DNA of 14,065 bases from positions 1-14,065 of the forward strand of contig JACFNW010000016.1 in the NCBI GenBank assembly GCA_019454665.1, read 5' to 3'. Origin of the DNA: Fimbriimonadaceae bacterium (lineage in GTDB: Bacteria; Armatimonadota; Fimbriimonadia; Fimbriimonadales; Fimbriimonadaceae). The translations under genes were made by a program, and so were the position numbers. Under the pieces are notes generated by a model, which did no database searches, was not told the origin of the DNA, and saw only the letters and a program-made list of their open reading frames with translations. This document shows positions 1 through 5,805 of this stretch, piece after piece (position 1 is the stretch's first letter; every line of letters begins with the position of its first letter).

Positions 1-55
1 CCACCGAACACCACCGAACACCACCGAACACCACCGAACACCACCGAACACCACC
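1..55. repeat. 10-bp tandem repeat (CCACCGAACA), at least 5 copies
   Basis: Five perfect head-to-tail copies of CCACCGAACA fill positions 1-50, followed by the first five bases of a sixth copy (CCACC, 51-55). The array runs off the left window edge, so its true copy number is unknown. It ends 4 nt before the GGAG ribosome-binding site of the FNT gene. It is a perfect minisatellite of one helical turn per unit. It has no stop codon in any of the six frames, so it could be intergenic or the end of an upstream coding region. Confidence 0.97.
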
Positions 56-59
56 CTAC

Positions 60-63
60 GGAG
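60..63 (+). promoter_or_regulatory. Ribosome-binding site of the FNT channel gene
   Basis: GGAG lies 10 nt before the ATG at 74. It supports that ATG as the start even though the reading frame stays open upstream through the tandem repeat to the window edge. Confidence 0.55.
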
Positions 64-73
64 TCATTCCTCG

Positions 74-943
74 ATGGAACGAGAGACCCAGCATCACGAC
101 GCGCATCCTCCGCGCAAAATCGCCCAAATGGTCGCCCGACTCGGTGTGGCGAAAGCCACCGAGAACGGCCTCACCCTCTTCGTCCTCGCCATCCTCGCCG
201 GCGCGTTCATCTCGATGGGCGCGCTGTTCTTCACCATCGTCACCACGGACACCGGCCTGGGCTTCGGCCTCACCCGGCTGATCGGCGGCGTGAGCTTTTG
301 CCTCGGCCTCATCTTGGTCGTCGTCGCGGGAGCCGAGCTGTTCACGGGCAACAACTTGATCGCCATGGCGTGGGCCAGCGGCCTCGTCGGCACCCGCGCC
401 GTCCTGCGCAACTGGCTCATCGTGTATCTGGGCAACGTGGTCGGATGCCTGGGCTCCGTGGCCTTGGTGCTTTGGGGGCGGACCGACCAAATGGCGGCGG
501 GCAACGTCGCGGCAACGGCCGTCAAGATCGCCTCGGCCAAGGCCGACCTCACGTTCTCCGAGGGCCTCGCCCGGGGCATTCTGTGCAACGCGCTGGTCTG
601 CCTGGCCGTGTGGTTGGCCCTCGGCGGGCGGGGCGTGGCCGACAAGATCGTCGCCATCGTGTTCCCCATCACGGCCTTTGTGGCGATGGGGTTCGAGCAC
701 TCGATCGCCAACTGGTTCTTCCTGCCCTATGGGTTGGCACTCGCGGGGCCCGAGCGCGTGGACGCCACGGGCGCTCTGGTCAACCTGGTGTCGGTCACGA
801 TCGGCAACATCTTGGGAGGGACGCTCCTCGTCGCCGGGGTCTACTGGACGGCCTATATGCGCGACGGCCACGGCGCGCAAGAAAGCAAGCCCCACCCGCG
901 AGCGCACGAGCCCCGGGAGCCCGAACTGTCGCTGCTCAGGTGA
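74..943 (+). CDS. Formate/nitrite transporter (FNT) family channel
   Basis: This 289-residue integral membrane protein belongs to the FocA/NirC/FNT family, pentameric inner-membrane channels for small monovalent anions such as formate, nitrite or hydrosulfide. Recognisable family signatures are AELFTGNNL (residues 87-95, with the omega-loop threonine at 91), GFEHSIAN (206-213, with the central pore histidine at 209) and NLVSVTIGNILGG (237-249). Hydrophobic segments at about 34-57, 69-88, 113-134, 167-183, 191-206 and 236-261 fit the usual six helices. The N-terminal 30 residues and the charged C-terminal tail (from about 263) would be cytosolic. Length is normal for the family. The ATG at 74 has a GGAG site. 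No formate, nitrite or sulfide enzyme is adjacent, so the substrate cannot be assigned. The stop overlaps the convergent aminotransferase by 8 nt. Confidence 0.93.
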   Translation: MERETQHHDAHPPRKIAQMVARLGVAKATENGLTLFVLAILAGAFISMGALFFTIVTTDTGLGFGLTRLIGGVSFCLGLILVVVAGAELFTGNNLIAMAWASGLVGTRAVLRNWLIVYLGNVVGCLGSVALVLWGRTDQMAAGNVAATAVKIASAKADLTFSEGLARGILCNALVCLAVWLALGGRGVADKIVAIVFPITAFVAMGFEHSIANWFFLPYGLALAGPERVDATGALVNLVSVTIGNILGGTLLVAGVYWTAYMRDGHGAQESKPHPRAHEPREPELSLLR

Positions 944-2399
944 GCGCTTGCTCGACGAGGTGGACGATGAGGTCCAGCTCTTCTTCGCTCACGCCGAAGT
1001 GCGGTGTGAACCGCAAGGAATTCGCGCCACCGTGGATGACCTGAAGCCCCCGGTGGCGCAGTTCCTCTTCCACCGAGCCGGACCCGAAGCACTTGATCTC
1101 GGGGGCCAACTCGCACGAAAAGAGCAGCCCGCACCCCTGGACCCTCGTGATCGCACCGCCGAGAGACTGGCGCAGCCGCTCGAGCTTCTCCACGGCCTGA
1201 CGCCCTCGGGTCCGGATGTTCTGACGCAGTTCCGGAGTGAACGCCTGCAGGACCATCCTTCCCACCTCCATGGCGCGCGGGTTGGCCGTCATCGTGTTGC
1301 CATAGATGCCCGCGTGGTAGAGGTTCGCCGATTCAGCGCTCACGGCCAGCACCGAGAGCGGATACTGCCCGGCGTTGAGCGCCTTGGAATAGGTCTCGCA
1401 ATCCGGAGCGCGCAGCCCTTCGAAGCCGGGATAGTCCACGATCGAGAGCACGCCGTGGGCGCGCAGACCCGCCTGGATCGAATCCACCAGCAACAGGCTC
1501 CCATGCGCTTCGGTGAGTTCGCGAGCGGCAGCGTAGAACGAGGCGGGCAACGCGCGGCCGGGGTCGCCTTCGCCCATCACGGGCTCCAAGAGCACCGCTT
1601 CGATGAACCAGCCATTGGCGTCCGCCTCGGCGAACACCCGGCGCAGGGCGTCCTCGTCGTAGGGTGGAACGGTGATCAACGACGTCTCGCCCCGAAAGCT
1701 CGCCAGATGCCGCTCGTAAGCCGAACGCGACGAATCCGAGTAGATCGCGGGGCGATCCGTCCGACCGTGAAAGCTGCCCTTGACCGACACTCGCCGAATG
1801 CAGCGTCCCTCGTACCTGCCGCCCGGATCGGTCATCAGTTTGGCGTTGACGTCGGCGATGCGGGTCGCCAAGCCCATGGCCTCGGAACCCGAGTTGAGGA
1901 ACATGAACGAGGCGTACGGGCATCCTCCGCTCGTATGGCCGATCTCGCGCCGAAGGGCGCCATCGAACAGCCACTGCGACAGGCTCGGCGTCATGATGTT
2001 GGCCATCGCCTGGGGTCGCGCCATCGCCTCCAGTACCGCGGCTGGGGTGTGGCCGAGGCCGAGCATCCCGTAACCGCCCGTGTCGTAGACCACCGCACCC
2101 TTGAGCGTCACGATCCAGGGTCCCCGCGCCGCGAGCGCCACATAAGGCACCACCGTGTCGTGGGGGTAGAAATTCACCACCCCGGCTTGCACTCGGCGGA
2201 TCTGCTCGCTCTCGTCGAGGTCGAGCAACTCGGCGCAGGCTTCCCGCATCTCGGCGTACCGCTCGGCTGCCGCCCCGATGGCTAGCGCCAATTCGGGGAA
2301 CCGCTCGGCCAAGCCGGGAATGCGCTCGTCGCAAAGGCCGCGCGTAAGACGGCGGCCGGCGTGTGCGCGCAACGGAGCAAGGGCATCGAGCAGGGGCAT
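936..2399 (-). CDS. Class III (fold type I) PLP-dependent aminotransferase, substrate unknown
   Basis: This is a 487-residue PLP enzyme of the class III aminotransferase superfamily (acetylornithine, GABA, omega-amino acid and lysine aminotransferases). It shows the phosphate-binding NSGSEA (169-174), FHGRT (210-214, with the ring-stacking position at His211), glutamate 272 in LLEPVMGEGD, the PLP-nitrogen aspartate 306 and Gln309 in LLVDSIQAG, the Schiff-base lysine 339 in TYSKALNAGQYP, and a phosphate-binding threonine (369) in YGNTMTANP. The N-terminal 85 residues are longer than in typical acetylornithine aminotransferases. I chose the ATG at 2399 because GAGGT (minus strand, 2408-2404) sits 4 nt upstream. 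A TTG at 2426 would add nine residues and lacks a good site. The gene converges on the FNT channel, and nothing adjacent indicates a pathway, so the amine substrate is left open. Confidence 0.9.
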   Translation of the reverse strand: MPLLDALAPLRAHAGRRLTRGLCDERIPGLAERFPELALAIGAAAERYAEMREACAELLDLDESEQIRRVQAGVVNFYPHDTVVPYVALAARGPWIVTLKGAVVYDTGGYGMLGLGHTPAAVLEAMARPQAMANIMTPSLSQWLFDGALRREIGHTSGGCPYASFMFLNSGSEAMGLATRIADVNAKLMTDPGGRYEGRCIRRVSVKGSFHGRTDRPAIYSDSSRSAYERHLASFRGETSLITVPPYDEDALRRVFAEADANGWFIEAVLLEPVMGEGDPGRALPASFYAAARELTEAHGSLLLVDSIQAGLRAHGVLSIVDYPGFEGLRAPDCETYSKALNAGQYPLSVLAVSAESANLYHAGIYGNTMTANPRAMEVGRMVLQAFTPELRQNIRTRGRQAVEKLERLRQSLGGAITRVQGCGLLFSCELAPEIKCFGSGSVEEELRHRGLQVIHGGANSLRFTPHFGVSEEELDLIVHLVEQALT

Positions 2400-2403
2400 A
2401 GGG

Positions 2404-2408
2404 ACCTC
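2404..2408 (-). promoter_or_regulatory. Ribosome-binding site that decides the aminotransferase start
   Basis: GAGGT on the minus strand lies 4 nt before the ATG at 2399. This favours that ATG over the upstream in-frame TTG at 2426. Confidence 0.6.
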
Positions 2409-2508
2409 ATTGTCGACCTGAAGCAAGCATGACTCGCCGGTCGCCCGCTTGGAATGGTACCCGCGCGACCCCGAACGCGGCTGAAGCGGCGGCGCGCACG
2501 GCTTCCTC

Positions 2509-2514
2509 TATAAT
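2509..2514 (+). promoter_or_regulatory. Consensus -10 box of a leaderless promoter (S15 peptidase gene)
   Basis: A perfect TATAAT is followed by GGGTC and then the ATG at 2520, leaving only 5 nt between box and start codon. Transcription from this box would begin at or within a base or two of the A of the ATG, giving a leaderless mRNA. There is no room for a Shine-Dalgarno site in such a transcript. No convincing -35 hexamer is visible 15-19 nt upstream. Confidence 0.75.
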
Positions 2515-2519
2515 GGGTC

Positions 2520-4373
2520 ATGCGCGCCATTTGGTCGTCGTTCGTTCGCCTGTGCCCCGTGTTGGCCCTCGCCTTCGTCGCCGTGGCGGTCCAGGCTCAG
2601 GTCAAGCCCAACTTCCAGGCGGGTCAGGCCCAGATCGTCGAGGCGTTTTCGAACCAAGACGAGTGGATCCGTGAGCGGCTTTGGGTTCAAACCGACTTCG
2701 ATTCCGACAAGAACGGCGTGCTCGACCGCGTCCATGTGGCCGTGACGCGCCAGCGGCAGACCGAGACCGAAGGCCTGAAGGTGCCCGTGATCTACGAGTC
2801 GTCGCCGTACTTCGCTGGGACGGGCAACGGCCGCCAAATCCTGTGGGACGTGCGCCACGAGATCGGCGCGGAGCCGCCCCCCAGGACCGTCAAGCCCGAG
2901 ATTCCCTTCGACCCCAACCGCACCACGATCTCCGGCTCGCTCGTCCGCCAGTGGGTGCCGCGCGGCTTCGCCGTCGTCCACTCGGAAGCGCCGGGAACGG
3001 GCCTCTCGACAGGCAGCCCGACAGTCGGAGGCGACCCGGAAAGGTTCGCTCCCAAGGCCGTCATAGACTGGCTCAACGGCCGCGCCAAGGGCTACAAGAC
3101 CATCACGGGCAACGAGGAAGTCGTCGCGACGTGGTGCACGGGCAAAGTCGGGATGGTCGGCACGTCTTACAACGGCACGATCCCGCTCGCTGCGGCGACC
3201 ACCGGCGTTGAGGGCCTTGAAGCCATCATCCCCGTCGCGCCGAACACGTCGTACTACCACTACTACCGCTCGAACGGCCTGGTGCGGCACCCCGGCGGAT
3301 GGCTGGGGGAGGACATTGACAGCCTGTACGATTTCATCAACAGCGGCGATCCCGCCATCCGCGAAGCCAGCGACCGCATCTACCGCAACGGCGAATTCGT
3401 CAAGTGGCGCGACCGCATCACCGGCGACTACAACCCGTTCTGGGCGGAACGCGACCTGCTGAAGCACGTCGGCAACGTCAAGTGCGCCGTCCTCATGGCC
3501 CACGCGTTCAACGATTGGAACGTGGTCCCCGAGCACAGCGTGCGCATCAGCGAGGCGCTCAAGGGCCGCGTGCCGCTGGTCCAGTACTTCCACCAGGGAG
3601 GTCACGGCGGCGATCCGCCGTTCGAACTCATGAACAAGTGGTTCACGCGGTTCCTCTACGGCGTCGAGAACGGGGTCGAGAGCGGCCCCAAAGCGTTCAT
3701 CGTCCGTGAAGCGACGCCCGGTGGGCCGCGAGGTGCGCGTTCGGCCCCGGTCGAATACGCCGACTACCCGCATCCGGACGCCAAGCCGGTGACCTTCTAC
3801 CTCGGTGCAGGGGGCAACGGCATCGGAACGCTCTCGACGTCGCGACCTGCGAAGCAGGGCGAGGAGACGCTCACCGACGACGTGTCGTTCGACGCGCCGA
3901 CGCTGGCGAAGGCCGCCGAGTCGCCCAACCGCTTGATCTACGCCCTCCCCGAACTCACCGAACCGATGCACGTTTCGGGAACTCCGCGGATCACCCTCCG
4001 CCTGGCGTCCAGCACGCCAGCGGCGAACCTCTCGGTGTATCTGGTGCAACTCCCCTGGGCCGACGGCCCGATCGGCACGTCGAACCTGATCACGCGCGGT
4101 TGGGCCGACCCTCAGAACTGGAAATCGCTGACGCGGGGCGGGAACTTCGATTCGATGGATCCGGGCCAGCCGCTCGAGCCTGGCGAGTTCGTCACGCTCA
4201 CGTTCGACCTTCAGCCCGACGACCAGATCATCCCGGCCGGCAAGCGGGTGGCGCTCATGATCCTCTCCAGCGACCGCGACTTCACGCTTTGGCCGAAGCC
4301 CGGCACGCGGCTGACGGTAGATCTGTCGGCGACGACCCTCACCATTCCCGTGGTGGTGGGCGCCGGGCGGTAA
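2520..4373 (+). CDS. Secreted Xaa-Pro dipeptidyl-peptidase-like hydrolase (S15/CocE family)
   Basis: This 617-residue alpha/beta-hydrolase is probably exported. The N-terminus is a classical signal peptide: a basic start, a hydrophobic run at about 8-24, and a likely cut after VQA near residue 26. The catalytic triad of the peptidase S15/CocE family is visible: Ser216 in GTSYNG, Asp332 in FNDWNV, and His362 in HQGGHGG. The FNDWNV form of the aspartate motif resembles Xaa-Pro dipeptidyl-peptidases more than cocaine esterases. A C-terminal jelly-roll domain (about 400-617, X-Pro dipeptidyl-peptidase C-terminal type) contains an HVSGTPRITLRL-like strand. The inferred role is release of Xaa-Pro dipeptides from peptides outside the cytoplasm; ester hydrolysis cannot be excluded. 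The ATG at 2520 abuts a TATAAT box, suggesting leaderless expression. A distant relative of another subfamily lies at 7794-9620. Confidence 0.88.
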   Translation: MRAIWSSFVRLCPVLALAFVAVAVQAQVKPNFQAGQAQIVEAFSNQDEWIRERLWVQTDFDSDKNGVLDRVHVAVTRQRQTETEGLKVPVIYESSPYFAGTGNGRQILWDVRHEIGAEPPPRTVKPEIPFDPNRTTISGSLVRQWVPRGFAVVHSEAPGTGLSTGSPTVGGDPERFAPKAVIDWLNGRAKGYKTITGNEEVVATWCTGKVGMVGTSYNGTIPLAAATTGVEGLEAIIPVAPNTSYYHYYRSNGLVRHPGGWLGEDIDSLYDFINSGDPAIREASDRIYRNGEFVKWRDRITGDYNPFWAERDLLKHVGNVKCAVLMAHAFNDWNVVPEHSVRISEALKGRVPLVQYFHQGGHGGDPPFELMNKWFTRFLYGVENGVESGPKAFIVREATPGGPRGARSAPVEYADYPHPDAKPVTFYLGAGGNGIGTLSTSRPAKQGEETLTDDVSFDAPTLAKAAESPNRLIYALPELTEPMHVSGTPRITLRLASSTPAANLSVYLVQLPWADGPIGTSNLITRGWADPQNWKSLTRGGNFDSMDPGQPLEPGEFVTLTFDLQPDDQIIPAGKRVALMILSSDRDFTLWPKPGTRLTVDLSATTLTIPVVVGAGR

Positions 4374-4427
4374 GAGGAGACCGACCAGAAACCGCCGACC
4401 GCGAAGCCAACCGCCCACCGAATCGGC

Positions 4428-4433
4428 CACAAT
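4428..4433 (+). promoter_or_regulatory. Possible -10 box of the glpX promoter
   Basis: CACAAT matches TATAAT at 4 of 6 positions and lies in the 112-bp gap between the S15 gene and glpX. Initiation would be near 4440, giving a leader of about 45 nt with a hairpin and a GAGG site (4477-4480). No clear -35 hexamer is present, so this is a weak call. Confidence 0.35.
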
Positions 4434-4444
4434 AGAACCCGAGC

Positions 4445-4464
4445 CCGCCGCAACGAAGCGGCGG
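4445..4464 (+). promoter_or_regulatory. GC-rich hairpin in the glpX leader
   Basis: CCGCCGC (4445-4451) pairs perfectly with GCGGCGG (4458-4464) across a six-base loop, AACGAA. The stem lies just downstream of the presumed transcription start and ends 12 nt before the GAGG ribosome-binding site. No T-run follows, so it is not an intrinsic terminator. It could stabilise the 5' end or affect translation, but no regulator is indicated. Confidence 0.5.
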
Positions 4465-4485
4465 ACCGACCGTGACGAGGCGGCG

Positions 4486-5433
4486 ATGCAAGGAAAAGAA
4501 CATCTCGACTTTCTCCGCGTGACCGAAGCGGCGGCGCTCAACGCGTCCAAGTGGGTCGGCAAAGGCGACCGCAACTCCGCCGACAACGCGGCGTGCGAAG
4601 GCATGCGCAGCACCCTCGGGACGCTCGACATGAAGGGCGTCATCGTCATCGGCGAGGGCGAGCGGGACGAGGCTCCAATGCTCTACATCGGCGAAGAGGT
4701 GGGCACGGGCAACGGCCCCGAAGTCCACATCGCCGTGGACCCGCTCGAAGGCACCAACCTCTGCGCCAACGGCACGCCCAACGCCATCGCCGTCCTCGCT
4801 GCCACTGTGGTCGGAGAAGGCCACTTGATGCACGCGCCCGATTGCTACATGGACAAGCTCGTGGTTGGGCCCGAGTGCAAAGGCATCGTGGACATCACCC
4901 TCCCGCCGCGCGTCAACGTCCGCCTGATGGCGAAAGCCCTGGGCAAGGACACGGACGAACTCATCATCGGCGTGCTCGACCGGCCCCGTCACACGCAACT
5001 CATCCACGAACTCCGCGAGACGGGATGCCGCGTCCACCTGATCTCCGATGGAGACGTGTCGGTGGCCATCGCCGTGCTCGACCCCGATGCGGGCATTGAC
5101 GGACTGATGGGCATCGGCGGCGCGCCCGAGGGCGTGATCTCGGCGGCAGCGGTCTTGTGTTACGGCGGCGACATGCAAGCCAAGCTCGTGTTCACCAGCG
5201 ACGAGCAGCGCGAACGCGCCAAGAAAATGGGGGACGGCGACATAGACCGCGTGTTCAACACCGAAGACCTGGCGCGGGGTCACGTGATGTTCGCGGCGAC
5301 CGGCATCACCAGCGGCGACCTGCTCAAAGGCGTGAGCTACCACCGAGGCTACGTCAAAACCGAGTCCATCGTGATGTACTCGTCCACGGGTTCCATTCGG
5401 CGCATCCAAACGGTGCACCGCACCGACCCCTGA
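4486..5433 (+). CDS. glpX: Fructose-1,6-bisphosphatase class II (GlpX)
   Basis: This is a 315-residue cytosolic metal-dependent phosphatase that hydrolyses fructose 1,6-bisphosphate to fructose 6-phosphate in gluconeogenesis; some homologues also act on sedoheptulose bisphosphate. Metal and substrate residues known from E. coli GlpX fall at nearly the same positions: Asp33 (RNSAD), Glu57 (IGEGERDEAPM), Asp85 and Glu88 (DPLEGTN), and Glu215 in GIGGAPEG (213 in E. coli). Other family blocks are VTEAAAL, APDCYMDKLVVGP, SDGDVS, ATGITSGDLL and the C-terminal SIRRIQTVHR. Length is slightly below the E. coli protein (336 aa), mainly through a shorter loop around residues 230-250. The ATG at 4486 has GAGG 5 nt upstream. 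The gene starts a same-strand run; the next gene begins 16 bp after its stop. Confidence 0.96.
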   Translation: MQGKEHLDFLRVTEAAALNASKWVGKGDRNSADNAACEGMRSTLGTLDMKGVIVIGEGERDEAPMLYIGEEVGTGNGPEVHIAVDPLEGTNLCANGTPNAIAVLAATVVGEGHLMHAPDCYMDKLVVGPECKGIVDITLPPRVNVRLMAKALGKDTDELIIGVLDRPRHTQLIHELRETGCRVHLISDGDVSVAIAVLDPDAGIDGLMGIGGAPEGVISAAAVLCYGGDMQAKLVFTSDEQRERAKKMGDGDIDRVFNTEDLARGHVMFAATGITSGDLLKGVSYHRGYVKTESIVMYSSTGSIRRIQTVHRTDP

Positions 5434-5437
5434 AGCC

Positions 5438-5443
5438 CATACT
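5438..5443 (+). promoter_or_regulatory. Possible leaderless -10 box of the DUF5658 gene
   Basis: CATACT (4 of 6 matches to TATAAT) sits 6 nt before the GTG at 5450, the same spacing as the -10 boxes at 2509 and 5794. No Shine-Dalgarno sequence precedes this start. An internal promoter immediately after the glpX stop is plausible but weak on its own. Confidence 0.35.
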
Positions 5444-5449
5444 AAGGCC

Positions 5450-5782
5450 GTGGCAAAAGGCAAAGCGAGGCAACCCGGCTTCTTCGGTCGGCGCGTCCGG
5501 CTCAGCACACTCTGCCTGACGACCGTTGCGTTGTTCGATCTGGTCACCACGATGGTGCTGCTCGGGCGCGGGATGGAAGAGGGCAACCCCCTGTTCGCGT
5601 GGCTGCTCGGCTATGGGCCGCAGGTGTTCGTGGGCGCAAAGGTGGTGTTCCTCGCCGGGCCGATCTTGATCCTGGAGTTCGTCCGCACGCGCAGCCCCCG
5701 CTCGGCCGAGCAGGGCACGTGGCTGGCGTTCCTGGCCTACGCGGGCCTTTACGGGGCGCACCTGATGCAGATTCGGGGCTGA
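5450..5782 (+). CDS. DUF5658-type small membrane protein
   Basis: This 110-residue protein of unknown function has a basic N-terminus and about three hydrophobic segments (about 18-38, 46-76 and 90-106). The central block FDLVTTMVLLGRG followed by EEGNPLFAWLL (29-52) matches my recollection of the DUF5658 signature, in which an Asp-x-x-Thr-Thr helix precedes an E-x-NP-hydrophobic motif. An inner-membrane location is likely. Translation probably starts at the GTG at 5450; no ATG is available near the family's usual start. The gene lies 16 bp after glpX and 23 bp before the MetH-like gene, so it may be co-transcribed with either, but nothing links its role to them. The family assignment is from memory of the motif. 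Confidence 0.72.
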   Translation: MAKGKARQPGFFGRRVRLSTLCLTTVALFDLVTTMVLLGRGMEEGNPLFAWLLGYGPQVFVGAKVVFLAGPILILEFVRTRSPRSAEQGTWLAFLAYAGLYGAHLMQIRG

Positions 5783-5793
5783 ACAGGGCGCAG

Positions 5794-5799
5794 TACAAT
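5794..5799 (+). promoter_or_regulatory. -10 box of a leaderless promoter (MetH-like gene)
   Basis: TACAAT (5 of 6) is followed by AGGGTC and the ATG at 5806. This mirrors TATAAT-GGGTC-ATG at 2509-2522, and the two sites share AAT-R-GGGTCATG-like spacing. Transcription from here would start at about the ATG itself. The box sits in the 23-bp gap after the DUF5658 stop. Confidence 0.65.
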
Positions 5800-5805
5800 A
5801 GGGTC

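Noticed and set aside
1..55. CRISPR-like array
   Set aside because: The unit is only 10 bp and copies are directly adjacent with no spacers, so it is a simple tandem repeat.
678..2285. Plus-strand open frame (535 codons) across the aminotransferase
   Set aside because: It is opposite a well-supported class III aminotransferase, and its translation is low-complexity with no domain motifs.
2407..2430. Seven-codon minus-strand mini-ORF before the aminotransferase, ending in its ribosome-binding site
   Set aside because: It is very short with no attenuator structure or runs of a regulatory codon; the frame is probably accidental.
2508..4649. Long minus-strand open frame (713 codons) antisense to the S15 gene
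   Set aside because: Its composition is arginine- and valine-rich with no recognisable motifs. It lies opposite a gene with a full catalytic triad and signal peptide and is a by-product of high-GC coding.
5599..5805. In-frame upstream extension of the MetH-like gene
   Set aside because: It overlaps the DUF5658 gene. Homology to MetH begins just after 5806, and a -10 box directly precedes that ATG.
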